A stretch of 55,551 bases of DNA from Acidovorax defluvii (GCA_003268905.1 QLTU01000025.1:1-55551), one strand, 5' to 3'; counted from the first letter of the stretch, positions 33,420-42,030 are shown. The notes: generated by a model from the letters alone, not told the origin. Translations and numbers: made by a program.

Positions 33420-34331
33420 ATGAGTAACTATTTCAGTGATAGGGAGCTCGGGCCGAGGGCCCGCACCGAGCAGACTATAGGTCCAGTGGCATGGGCCGGC
33501 ATTGCTGTTGTGGTTGAGTCCCTGGCGAGTTCCGGAGCGTTCGGGGCGTCGTTTCCTCAAGAATGTCCTGATGGACATGCGATCTGTGGCAACGACACGG
33601 ACATGCTGAAAAGCGCGATCGAAGCGGAGGTTGAGGGCTTGTCATGGCCGCTACAACGCGATGAGGTGGATGAAGATGATTTCAGGCGGACGCGAAAGCC
33701 GTGGGCACCCCCGACCCTTGTGGCACTCGATCTCATCGAGTTCGTTTGGAGGAGCGTAGCGCGGCCGGTTCCGGGAAAACTTCACGATTACTACCGCCAT
33801 CACCATCTGTCTTTCGACAGCGCGGAAGGACGTTCTGCGTTCGTGACTGATGTGAACCGCATCCTCGGGCGTAACGGGCTGGCTTATGAGATCACCGAAA
33901 GCGGCGAGGTTCGGCGTATCCTGCCAGCCATCATCGGGGACTTGCTCGCGAGGACCTACTTCCGGACTGGGGACCAACTGCTCGACGTCATGCTGGAAGA
34001 GACACGCAGGAAATTCACAGCCCCTGATCCTTTGATTCGGCGCGAGGCGCTGGAGCGGCTGTTCGACTCATGGGAGCGCATTAAGACATTGGCAGACGAC
34101 AACAAGGCCAAGTCGGCGAAGTTGGTTCTTGACAGGGTAAGCTCTGAAGCGGCATTTCGGCAGCTTCTTGAGAAGGAGGCCTTGGAGCTACGAGAGATTG
34201 GGAACAGCTATCTGCTACGCCATCACGAGCGAAGCCAAACTCCCGTGATCGACACCGACCATGTCGACTACCTGTTTCATCGGCTCTTTTCGTTGGTGGA
34301 TCTGGTGATCCGCAAGAACGCACCTCGTTAG
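33420..34331 (+). CDS. HEPN-like abortive-infection-type protein in the Gabija operon
   Basis: This is a 303-residue protein. Residues 60-200 include WKSVARP-like FVWRSVARP and KLHDYYRHHHLSFD, and the C-terminal 100 residues are helical. Near the end the stretch REIGNSYLLRHHERSQTP followed by DYLFHRLFSLVDLVI matches my memory of abortive-infection C-terminal/HEPN proteins that end in an 'IRHHE...DYLFHR' pattern. No classical R-x4-H is certain. It is 12 bases after gajB with an AAGGA site, so it is co-transcribed. It may be an extra effector or an independent defence gene. Confidence 0.6.
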   Translation: MSNYFSDRELGPRARTEQTIGPVAWAGIAVVVESLASSGAFGASFPQECPDGHAICGNDTDMLKSAIEAEVEGLSWPLQRDEVDEDDFRRTRKPWAPPTLVALDLIEFVWRSVARPVPGKLHDYYRHHHLSFDSAEGRSAFVTDVNRILGRNGLAYEITESGEVRRILPAIIGDLLARTYFRTGDQLLDVMLEETRRKFTAPDPLIRREALERLFDSWERIKTLADDNKAKSAKLVLDRVSSEAAFRQLLEKEALELREIGNSYLLRHHERSQTPVIDTDHVDYLFHRLFSLVDLVIRKNAPR

Positions 34332-34426
34332 GAGTCCAGGCTGATGGGCGGGAGTTTCGATTTCAGAGAAACAGGGCAGTCAAAGAACGTTTTGATCGGT
34401 GCGGGCTTGGCCCTGGGAGCGGCTCG

Positions 34427-35434
34427 ATGAGCGATCCTTTGCAGCACTACGTGCCCAAGTTCATGCTGCGGCGGTTCTCCTCCGGTGGAAGGGAACTGGT
34501 GCATGCGTTCGACAAGCACCAAGACAAGATTTTCTCTTTCTCCACGTCGAAGAAATCTAAAGTGGGTGTCGCGGCCGAGCGGGCCATCTACGATTTTGAA
34601 TTTCAGGGGGTGCCCCTGACGTTGGAGCCCGCACTGAGCAGCCTTGAAACCAAGGCCGCCGAGGTCACTGCGCGGGTCATCGCGGCTCAAGCTCTTCCCC
34701 CTGCCTGGCACGAAGAGAAGGCTATTCTTGCCAGCTTCATGGCGGTGCAGTTGGTGCGCACCAAGGCGACGATGGCAACCTTCGACGATCTTTCAAGTCG
34801 CATGGAGGGGTTCTTTCGTGCAGAGGGCGCTCCAGAGGAGTTCTTCCAGCCCGATCCTTTGGTCGGCAGCAAGGAGAATGCGCGAAAGGCCCACTACGCG
34901 GCAATAATCACCAACGCGTCGCGGGACTGGGCGCCCCTGCTGCTGCAGAAGGTCTGGCATCTGATCAAGACCACCGACGACACGCCTTTCTTCATGGGGG
35001 ATCATCCGGTCGTTCGGTTCAATGACCCCAATGCGGAAGGCCGCGGGAAACTCGGCTTGGCGTCCACCGGGGTCCAGCTCTACTTCCCGCTGTCTCCAAC
35101 GCTGGCGCTTTCCTTGATGTGCCCGACATACCTGGAAATGATGATCGATGGGATCGAGCGCATTGACAGGATGCTTGTGGGCAGGCTGGGGGACCCCGGT
35201 TCGCTCAAGGCGCAGCGCAAGGAGATTTCCGGCATCGTGGAGGCGCTTCTGACAGGCGCCATGACCAAAGTCCAGCCCGAGAACGTTGAACACTTCAATT
35301 CGCTGCAGGTGCTGGAAGCGGAGCGTTACGTGTTCTCCGCCAAGAATGATTTCTCCATGGTCAGGGAGATGATCCAAGAAGACGGCTCCGTTCGTTGGGG
35401 AACGAGATTTGTGGAAGGCTCAGGCCACTTCTAA
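34427..35434 (+). CDS. DUF4238 protein
   Basis: This is a 335-residue protein with the DUF4238 signature at the start (QHYVPKFMLRRFSS), AEAIYDFE-like AERAIYDFE, and GDHPVVRFN in the middle. Function is not established. DUF4238 genes are frequent in accessory and defence islands. It follows the HEPN-like gene by 95 bases and probably shares its transcript. Confidence 0.75.
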   Translation: MSDPLQHYVPKFMLRRFSSGGRELVHAFDKHQDKIFSFSTSKKSKVGVAAERAIYDFEFQGVPLTLEPALSSLETKAAEVTARVIAAQALPPAWHEEKAILASFMAVQLVRTKATMATFDDLSSRMEGFFRAEGAPEEFFQPDPLVGSKENARKAHYAAIITNASRDWAPLLLQKVWHLIKTTDDTPFFMGDHPVVRFNDPNAEGRGKLGLASTGVQLYFPLSPTLALSLMCPTYLEMMIDGIERIDRMLVGRLGDPGSLKAQRKEISGIVEALLTGAMTKVQPENVEHFNSLQVLEAERYVFSAKNDFSMVREMIQEDGSVRWGTRFVEGSGHF

Positions 35435-35455
35435 CTATCAACGCGGGTGCCGGAC

Positions 35456-35626
35456 ATGCTCCTCGCGGGTGCTTTACACTGGTACCAAATTTCCGGCTTC
35501 GGTGCTGTGTCTACCACGGCGTTGTTCGGAGACTTCCTCAGCGGGTGTCTGGTGTTGTTTGCTTCCTTGTTCATGGTGTTCGAGATCTCTTTGGAGTTCG
35601 AGATGCAGCGAAAGGGGAAAAAATGA
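35456..35626 (+). CDS. Small membrane protein (56 aa)
   Basis: This frame from ATG 35456 encodes one long hydrophobic segment (CLVLFASLFMVFEISLEF) and ends MQRKGKK. It lies 21 bases after the DUF4238 stop, and its stop overlaps the start of another small frame (ATGA), which favours real translation. It sits before the strong terminator at 35764. Function is unknown; a membrane-acting accessory of the defence operon is possible. Confidence 0.45.
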   Translation: MLLAGALHWYQISGFGAVSTTALFGDFLSGCLVLFASLFMVFEISLEFEMQRKGKK

Positions 35627-35736
35627 AGCTAAAACTCAAGCTGAAAAGCAATCGAAAGGGCGCGGGGTTACTGGGGGTATGCGCACTGGACACTGCAGGG
35701 GAGTCACGGCTTCGCTTTGGAAGACTTAGGCCCTGA
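35623..35736 (+). CDS. Small basic peptide (37 aa)
   Basis: It starts within the stop of the 56-residue frame. The peptide MKLKLKLKSNRKGAGLLGV is very basic and short, ending 28 bases before the terminator stem. It could be a real coupled peptide or chance. Confidence 0.3.
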   Translation: MKLKLKLKSNRKGAGLLGVCALDTAGESRLRFGRLRP

Positions 35737-35763
35737 GAGTGCCCCATCCCCCGCCAATTCGAG

Positions 35764-35786
35764 AAAGCGTCCTCAGGACGCTTTTT
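35764..35786 (+). terminator. Rho-independent terminator of the Gabija operon
   Basis: AAAGCGTCC and GGACGCTTT form a 9-bp stem with a TCA loop, and the T-tract TTTTTC begins in the right arm. It ends the run of plus-strand genes from gajA onward. Confidence 0.88.
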
Positions 35787-36085
35787 CTTTGGTGCGGCAG
35801 TTGCGAAGCATTTCCTCATTTGTTCGCGAATGTCTGATTAGCGTTTGTCAGCGGACGTGCGGCGCGCAGTACGAGCGACCGCAATCGCTGCACTGCCGGC
35901 GCTGGGCCAGAAATTCTGAGCGGCTCTTGAGGGTCGTCCTGCGTCGATCAGGGTGGCGCTGGGCCTCCTACTTCAACGACTCAGAGCGTGCTCGAATTGA
36001 GCCTTATTACGTACAAAACTGTTAGTCTTGATTCTTGTTGAAGAATCAACGACTAAATACCTACTAACAGTTAGGGTCATTCAGA
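35787..36085. other. Right end of the Tn554-like element
   Basis: No gene is visible. AACTGTTAGT (36017-36026) and ACTAACAGTT (36063-36072) form an inverted repeat, with a GATTCTT-GTTG-AAGAATC hairpin between them. CCTACTAACA at 36060-36069 matches the left-end motif in inverted orientation. These are likely recombinase binding sites. Confidence 0.6.
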
Positions 36086-37288
36086 AACAACGACGGGTGC
36101 GCAATTGCCCGCAGTGAAGAGGCAAAAGCTCTCGGGATCAAGATGGGGGCACCCTGGTTCAAGATTTTCCATCTGTGCGAGTCCCACGGGCTGCTTGGGT
36201 TGAGTGCGAACTTCACTCTTTACGGTGATATGTCCTCGCGCATGATGAGCCTAATAGCGGGGTTTGGCTATCGGACAGAGGTGTACTCCATTGATGAAGC
36301 CTTTGGGTCGTGCGATGGCATCCCCGGCGATTTGACGGAGAGGGCCTTCAAGGTGCGGGCCCGGATTCGCCAATGGATCGGGCTGCAGTGCGGGGTGGGC
36401 ATAGGTCCCACGAAGACGCTGGCCAAGCTCGCCAATCACGTCTCCAAGGACGCCGAAAGAAAACCAGGCAGCTATCCGGCGCACCTGGCGCAGGTTTGCA
36501 ACTTCGCGGCCCTGAGCGTGGATGAGCAGAGGGCGATCATGCAGGCGACCGCCGTGGGTGATGTCTGGGGGGTGGGGCGCAAGATTGGGGCACAACTCGC
36601 TGAGGGCGGCGTGCTCACCGCATGGGATCTTTCGAGGTTGGACCCAGCGACGGTTCGGCGTCGATGGAGCGTGGTGCTCGAACGGACCGTGCACGAGCTG
36701 CGCGGGCTATCGTGCATGTCGCTGGAAGATGTGCCCACCGACAAAAAGCAAATCGCGGTTACGCGGTCCTTCGGTCGACCGGTATCCGAGTTGGAGCCTT
36801 TGCTGGAGGCCGTGAGCGAGTTCGCATCGAGGGCAGCGGAAAAACTCAGAAAGCAGGGGAGCTTCGCTGGACAGCTTTACGTCTTTGCCCATAGCTCGCC
36901 ATTCCGGCCACCACCCCAGTTCTCGCGCGGGGTAGTCGTTCCATTACTCAGACCGACCGCGGACACGTCCATTTTGGTTCAAGCAGCTCGCGCCGGGGTT
37001 CATCGGTTCTATGAACGCGGGTACCAGCTTCAAAAAGCAGGCGTCATATTGCTGGATCTCGCGAGTTCGTCGGTCCACCAGGCAGAACTCGATTTGGGTG
37101 ATTCAGGCCAGGATGACCAGTCCCATTTGATGACCACGATTGACCGGATAAACAGTCGATATGGGCGCGGCACTGTCTTTGTGGGTGGAACTGGCATGGG
37201 AGCGGAGCGTGAATGGGCGGCAAAGCAAATGCGGCTGACGCCGCAATACACCACGCGGCTTAAAGACATTCCAGTTGCGCGGGCGTAG
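36086..37288 (+). pseudogene. umuC: umuC 3' portion
   Basis: The umuC frame resumes NND-GCAIARSEEAKALGIK at 36086. An internal ATG at 36143 leaves a 381-codon open frame with SANFTLYGDMSSRMM, YSIDEAFGS (catalytic acids), GVGIGPTKTLAKLANH and the little-finger domain. Joined to the 5' fragment it would be about 431 residues, close to normal UmuC (422). Without the first 50 residues, which carry one metal ligand and part of the palm, a product from 36143 should not be a working polymerase. Confidence 0.9.
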
Positions 37289-37502
37289 CCGACCAGCGCA
37301 GTAATCGGTTGCTCTTAAAGACTCAATGATTGATCGTTTGGGGCTCAAAAGCGGATCAAAGCGAGTGGTAATGCCAAATTAATATGCCACTGGCGCGAAT
37401 CAAATGCATTTAATATGCGCCATATGTATTTGTGCGGTTATCCTCAGACCGGGATAATGAGGGGCAATCATTCGTAGGTAATTCGTTGATTTTGGAGTTG
37501 GT

Positions 37503-37745
37503 GTGCAAAAGCTTGATCTTGTTGAATACGACTGCGGTCCCGGTTGTTCGTCGTTTGGCCAGGTCATTGCAGCTAACGAAGAGACCGAAATCGTAAAAGT
37601 GCGCGATTTAGAGGATGGCTCGGTTTGGCAGGGCCAAATGGAGCATGCAAGGGTGCTTGATGAGGAGGAAATTCAAGAAGCCCTCCTTTTTGCGGGCAGT
37701 CTCGCGAAAAAACTGTTGCCGCCCTTCGAAGCACCGATGTCCTGA
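37503..37745 (+). CDS. Unknown 80-residue acidic protein
   Basis: GTG start at 37503, preceded by AT-rich DNA with a repeated pattern (AATGC, 3-4 bases, TTAATATGC, twice between 37360 and 37425). The sequence has CGPGCSSFG near the start, which could be a metal or turn motif. An acidic helix follows (ARVLDEEEIQEALLFAGSLA). No family is recognised. Confidence 0.5.
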   Translation: MQKLDLVEYDCGPGCSSFGQVIAANEETEIVKVRDLEDGSVWQGQMEHARVLDEEEIQEALLFAGSLAKKLLPPFEAPMS

Positions 37746-39004
37746 CCCGCCGAGGTCATTTTTGAGAGGGCTTGCGCATAGAGGCCGCAGGAGGGCTTTG
37801 GTGCGATTCGCACGCTGCAGCCCGAGCCGAGGGGCTTTGGGCCCTTCCTGGGGCTCCCGCAGCCTTCTCTGGGTGTCTTGAAGGTGGAGCCCATCCGCGT
37901 CTTGAATCGATAACTGCACCGAGCCCCCTGGCGGGCGAGTCAGGGCCGCACCGGAAGGGCTGGCGCCCCCAGCAGACGCAGCCTACTGCAGCAGAACCCA
38001 GATCCAGCGGCGGGGCCGGAGCCGGGGCCGGGGCCAGGCAAGCGCAAGGCGCTTTCTCCGAAGGCCGAGGAATTGAGCGCGGGCCCAACTTCGCAAGGGG
38101 ATCAGCAAGGCAAACGCAGGGTCTCATGCGAGGAGCAAAAGCGCCGACCCGGAGCGCAAATGGACCGGGGAAGCTTGAGGGCAGATGCAGGGTCAGGAGG
38201 GCCAAATCCGAAGGGCGGGGTTTGAGCCCCCCCCACGCCCGAATAGGCCATAGCACCGCCCAAACCAAAAGCCACAAAAACCAATTGCGTTTTCATAGGG
38301 CTCCATCGCATGCGCCCGCTATATCGCGACCGCAGCCGCCAGATTCAAACCGGGAATTTTGAAACCGGGTATGCAGTTTCGAGCCGGAGGGATAGCCGCA
38401 ACTGGGATCAGCTCAGGCCAGCCAAAAAACCGGCCGAGAAAAACCGGGTCTGTGGAAACCAAATGCAGATCGCCATGAGTAAGGTCTAGGGCGGGCTGAA
38501 ACAAATGACGCCCGGGGGAAATACAGCGCACTCCGGGGGCTTTTGAACGAGCGGGGGGATGGCGAGCGACGTGGATATGAAAACGAAATGCTATTGCATA
38601 GATATGCATCTACATAGGGCCTGATCAAGCGCCGTGACCTTTGAATCTGACCGGGGAAACAACAACGAACTCCGCATAAGTCGAATTCCGGGGATCAGGC
38701 ACGCGTGAATCTGGAGTGACGAACGGCCAAATGGGTCTTTGATGCGCTTATTGAACCCGTCGATGTGGAGCCGGAAGGTGAAACAGGGAAACCCAGGTAA
38801 GAAGTGGCCGTAGAAAAAAGCAAATGTCCGGGGAAAGGGTTGAAGAACTCCCCGAGCGCAGGTTTAAGGGCCTGAAATGATCGAAGCCCTATGCGCAACT
38901 ACATAGGGCCTCGTGAATAAAGAGCGCGGGCTATAAAGATAGCGGGCGTGGTAAGTACAGGGTCATATGCATCTACATAGGGCCTAAGCAGCGCGCCGCT
39001 GGGA
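37746..39004. other. Repeat-rich non-coding tract of 1.26 kb (candidate oriT/cis-acting region)
   Basis: No frame here has convincing protein character; the 196-codon plus frame at 37772 is low-complexity. The word ACATAGGGCCT occurs at 38612-38622, 38901-38911 and 38975-38985. The first and last copies share the preceding ATATGCATCT. The middle copy forms a perfect hairpin, GCCCTATG-N8-CATAGGGC. AAACCGGG appears at 38347, 38362 and 38441, and CCGGGGAA-type words recur. The tract borders a MobI-like gene. It may hold an origin of transfer or other cis-acting DNA. Confidence 0.45.
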
Positions 39005-39505
39005 CTAATCGTCTTGCGCTGAGGTCTCGTCGCTTTCTTCCGGCAAAGACCCACCCCGAGCTTTGGCCATTTTTATAGCATTCCGCACTGAGATGATGGC
39101 CTTAACAATGTGCTTTCCTTTGCGCCTTATGACCTGCAGCTTTTCTTCTGCTGCCAACACACTACTAATTTCCCATTCCTTTGCGTACGGTTTGAGTTTG
39201 TCCTGTGTATAAGCCAGCGTTTCAGCGTTCCTCTGAATCTTCATTCTGAGGCTAGTTCTAGCATTCCTTGGTCCAAACCATTTGATGCCTGTCCACTTTA
39301 AATCCAGGTGGTTGCCTTTTTTGGTGCACGAAAGTTGCAGGGCACTGCGTGACTCCCAACCGGTCGACTTCGCCTCGACGCTGTCCACGAACTTCATGTA
39401 CTCATCGGCCACACGTACTGCTTGATCATGCAGCTCGCCAATGCATAGCTCTAGGCCCTCTATGGCACGTTCGTAAAGTGCCAGCTCATCATGGGGTGAA
39501 TCCAT
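39005..39505 (-). CDS. MobI-like protein (tentative)
   Basis: This is a 166-residue protein. The order is an N-terminal helix (LALYERAIEGLELCIGEL), then a beta pair with LDLKWTGIKWFG, then KEWEISSVLAAEEKLQVIRR in a C-terminal helix. This recalls MobI of IncC/SXT elements, which has an 'L-x-L-x-W-x-x-I/V-x-W' strand and a late 'W-E...E-x-x-L-x-x-I-R-R' helix. MobI is needed at oriT with the TraI relaxase. The match is from memory of pattern only. The gene is divergent from parM and flanked by repeat-rich DNA on both sides. Confidence 0.4.
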   Translation of the reverse strand: MDSPHDELALYERAIEGLELCIGELHDQAVRVADEYMKFVDSVEAKSTGWESRSALQLSCTKKGNHLDLKWTGIKWFGPRNARTSLRMKIQRNAETLAYTQDKLKPYAKEWEISSVLAAEEKLQVIRRKGKHIVKAIISVRNAIKMAKARGGSLPEESDETSAQDD

Positions 39506-39527
39506 TTAGTTACCGTGGGTTGACCGA

Positions 39528-39835
39528 CCAGGTCCATCCACCCTGTTCACAAGTCCCCGAAAGTGACTTTTCTACAGGGTGGATTGCATGGGCAAATCCA
39601 TCCTAATAAGATTGATAGGGCCACATCATAGCGCAGTCCGTCTACATGGTCAAAAAGGTCTTCGCCCTATTAGGATGGATTCGATATGTCAATCCATCCT
39701 AATAGGATGAACAACTTTTCCATGCGTACCGGTAAGAAGGTGGCGATTTCGTCTGAATTGGCCGTTTTGATGTAGATCGGCAATTTAGGGATGGATCAAC
39801 AGGGGTCAATCCATCCCAATAGGATAGATTGAGGT
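39528..39835. repeat. Centromere-like repeat cluster upstream of parM
   Basis: Variants of AATCCATCCTAATAGGAT occur at least four times: near 39595, inverted near 39665 (CCTATTAGGATGGATT), near 39693 and near 39812. Related half-copies (TCCATCCACCCTG, AGGGTGGATT) lie at 39535-39582. Each unit itself contains ATCCTAATAGGAT, a near-palindrome. The position just upstream of a ParM-type gene is where parC/stb centromeres and operators lie. Confidence 0.65.
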
Positions 39836-39974
39836 ACGATTGGGAGATACGCGCCGCAGGTGCCCTACCCAACCTTCTAGCAAGTACGGAGGGCGCCATT
39901 GGGGCGACTGTAGGGCGTTTGCGTTGCGAAGACTTGCCAGCATTAGAGCGACTGTGGGGCGCAAAGAATTGCAA

Positions 39975-40026
39975 TGAATTGCATTTGATGTACAATTCAG
40001 TTGCAATTTAATTAGGGGATTTTGTA
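39975..40026 (+). promoter_or_regulatory. parM promoter and ribosome site
   Basis: The AT-rich stretch has TTGCAATGAATTGCATTTG and TTGCAATTTAATT words, then AGGGGA before ATG 40027. The TTGCAAT words resemble those before 248 and 11527. Confidence 0.45.
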
Positions 40027-41019
40027 ATGAATGTTGTCGGCATTGATGTTGGATACTCGAACCTGAAATTAGCTTATGGTCCAGCAGCGGGGAAGATGAA
40101 AACTCTTATCCGTCCTGCAGGTGCGGCACCAAAAGAGCATTTTGGGACACGCTTTGATGGTCGATCACAGGATGATTTTCTGCACGTCACCGTTGACGGT
40201 CAGGATTTCATTGCAGGGGTTTCCACAGATCGTGCGGAGATGTGGGAGCGTTCGCTCCATGCTGATTACGCAAAGACCGACTCCTACAAGGCGCTTTTCA
40301 ACGCGGGATTGCTTCTCACAGAAATGAAGGATATCGATGTTCTTGTTACTGGTCTGCCGGTGTCGCAGTTTCAAGATGATCAACTTCGTGCTGATCTTGT
40401 GGCGCGTTTTACCGGTGAGCACCGCGTCACACAAAAACGTACCGTCACTGTGAAGCAAGTCAAAGTGGTCGCTCAACCTATTGGTGGTCTGCTGGATTAC
40501 GTGAATCAGGTTGCTGATGGCCCAGAGGAAGAACGAATTACCGACGAGCATCGGATTCTTGTTGTTGATCCAGGCTTCTATTCTCTTGACTGGGTTTTGG
40601 TCAGCAACGGGCAATTGCAGCGCCAGTCCAGTGGAACAAGCATTAAGGCATCTTCCGTTTTGTTGGAGCAAGCGGGTATTTTCATTGCCGAAGAATACGG
40701 TGCGAAGGTGAGTGTTGAGACTCTTGAAAATGCCATCCGCAACGGCAAAGAAAGTATTTTGCTGTTGGGTGATCGCGTGGTGCTGGCGCCATTTCTGAAG
40801 AAGGCTAGTGAAACCCTTTCTTCCGTCACCGCCACTTCTATCCAGAAAGCGCTTCGCGTGGAAAGCATGTCGCCAGACGTTATTGTTTTGGTCGGTGGCG
40901 GCTCGAACTTTTTTCAGCAGACCATCCAGGATGCTTTCCCTCGCCTGAAAGTCGTTTCTCCACAGAATCCGGTGCTTTCAAATGCCCGTGGGTTCTGGGT
41001 GCTGGGCGCTGCTGCATGA
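40027..41019 (+). CDS. parM: ParM/StbA-type actin-like segregation ATPase
   Basis: This is a 330-residue actin-like protein. Phosphate-1 is VVGIDVGYSNLKLAYG, phosphate-2 is VVDPGFYSLDWVLV, and the adenosine motif is VLVGGGSNFFQQ. Such proteins polymerise to push plasmid copies apart, using a DNA-binding adaptor bound to a centromere. The repeats upstream and the overlapping downstream gene fit a type II partition locus. All nucleotide motifs look intact. Confidence 0.88.
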   Translation: MNVVGIDVGYSNLKLAYGPAAGKMKTLIRPAGAAPKEHFGTRFDGRSQDDFLHVTVDGQDFIAGVSTDRAEMWERSLHADYAKTDSYKALFNAGLLLTEMKDIDVLVTGLPVSQFQDDQLRADLVARFTGEHRVTQKRTVTVKQVKVVAQPIGGLLDYVNQVADGPEEERITDEHRILVVDPGFYSLDWVLVSNGQLQRQSSGTSIKASSVLLEQAGIFIAEEYGAKVSVETLENAIRNGKESILLLGDRVVLAPFLKKASETLSSVTATSIQKALRVESMSPDVIVLVGGGSNFFQQTIQDAFPRLKVVSPQNPVLSNARGFWVLGAAA

Positions 41020-41594
41020 AGGAAACAAGCCTCAAGGTCGTGGTGAAGATTACTGAGGCATACCCCACACTGCAAACTGCCTTTGCGAGCCTATCGCCAC
41101 AGAACAGGGCTGAGCGCCTTCGTGCTTTAGCGATGGTGGGTTTGTCTCTTGAGGGGAATGGTTCTTTAATTCAAGGCGCAAAAAAAGCAGGGGCGGTAGT
41201 TTCAACGTCAACTCAAGTGCCAGTGGAGCCGGTGAAATTCGCGGTCGTGTTGAATGAGGCCCAGCCCAAGCTATTCCAAGCTGTAGCAGAAACTCCGCCT
41301 CGCTTTCGTGGTGAGCGGCTGCGGACTCTGGCACTGTTGGGGTTGCACGTCGAGGTGGGAGGGCTGGTTATCGGCGGCACCGAAGACGGAGCCCCTGAAC
41401 GATCTAAAGCCCCGTCGCCAGCGACTTCATCTAAGCCTGCAGCAGTACGCTCGGGTCACAGTCCTTTACCGGCACTTGAGACCACCGAGATCAAGCAGCC
41501 GCCAACTCAAGAAAATGCAGTTCCGATAAAAGCCCCCGATTCAGTGGACTGGGTGAGTAAGGGCGTCCGTAGTTTTGCAAGGTCATTGGGATAA
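41016..41594 (+). CDS. ParR-like adaptor with a duplicated unit
   Basis: This 192-residue protein overlaps parM by four bases (ATGA). It contains the same unit twice: residues 5-45 (VVVKITEAYPTL, then NRAERLRALAMVGLSLE) and 68-110 (FAVVLNEAQPKL, then FRGERLRTLALLGLHVE). Each has the R-x-E-R-L-R-x-L-A-x-x-G-L helix seen in small ParR/StbB-like proteins. The tail (115-175) is proline/serine-rich. In ParM systems ParR dimers use ribbon-helix-helix units to coat the centromere. A tandem unit in one chain could act as a fused dimer. The role is inferred from context. Confidence 0.6.
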   Translation: MKETSLKVVVKITEAYPTLQTAFASLSPQNRAERLRALAMVGLSLEGNGSLIQGAKKAGAVVSTSTQVPVEPVKFAVVLNEAQPKLFQAVAETPPRFRGERLRTLALLGLHVEVGGLVIGGTEDGAPERSKAPSPATSSKPAAVRSGHSPLPALETTEIKQPPTQENAVPIKAPDSVDWVSKGVRSFARSLG

Positions 41595-41598
41595 TCGC

Positions 41599-42003
41599 AT
41601 GGCAGAAAAGAAGCAGAAAAGCGACCCGAAAGGGTCTATCAGTGGTTGGACGCCTGGAGTACCCCCAGCGGGTATCTTGCTTGCTATTGCCTGCAGGAAG
41701 TGGTCAGGTATTCACGATGGTCGATATCTGGAGGTGATAGCCGACAACCCTTCCGTGTACCTTGAAGCGCAAGGTATCGACGTGACGATGAAACCCAGTG
41801 TCACGGTGATTTATGGGAGTGTTTTCATCAAGGGGGGCGCCACGTTCATCCTCAATGAACATGGCATGCCTGTTGGGGCCTATCCCAATTCGATTTTGGC
41901 GTGGACCAAGGTCCCCGAGGATTTACTCCTGAACCTGCAGGCTGCGGTATTGACTGACTTGGCCGTGGGTCGTGCGAGCCGCCGCTCGAAGTCGCCGCCT
42001 TAG
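41599..42003 (+). CDS. Unknown 134-residue protein after the par genes
   Basis: It starts at ATG 41599, four bases after the ParR-like stop, so it is in the par transcript. The N-terminus is lysine-rich. A globular middle with YLEVIADNPSVYLEAQGIDV and VTVIYGSVFIKGGATFIL looks beta-rich. The end is basic (VGRASRRSKSPP). No family is recognised. Confidence 0.6.
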   Translation: MAEKKQKSDPKGSISGWTPGVPPAGILLAIACRKWSGIHDGRYLEVIADNPSVYLEAQGIDVTMKPSVTVIYGSVFIKGGATFILNEHGMPVGAYPNSILAWTKVPEDLLLNLQAAVLTDLAVGRASRRSKSPP

Positions 42004-42030
42004 GTCCGAACCTGGTTCTGTGGAGCGCGC

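Larger units (their letters stand above)
24330..36085 (+). mobile_element. Tn554-like transposon with Gabija cargo, inserted in umuC
   Basis: This is about 11.8 kb between umuC codons. Left junction: AATAATGAT ends at 24329. Right junction: AACAACGAC at 36086-36094, then umuC resumes. TGTTAGTAGG (24345-24354) at the left recurs inverted at the right (CCTACTAACA, 36060-36069). These copies sit 15 and 16 bases from the junction codons, as expected for recombinase arm sites. There are no long terminal repeats and no clear target duplication, as in Tn554. It contains three tyrosine recombinase genes, a TnpC-like gene, then gajA, gajB and accessory genes. Exact ends cannot be fixed within a few bases. 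Confidence 0.82.

Noticed and set aside
37772..38362. 196-codon plus-strand frame in the repeat-rich tract
   Set aside because: Low-complexity sequence with Gly/Ala/Arg repeats, no ribosome site and no recognisable fold.
39528..39835. Regular repeats that might be a CRISPR array
   Set aside because: Unit size, orientation and spacing vary, no cas genes occur, and the position upstream of parM explains the repeats better.
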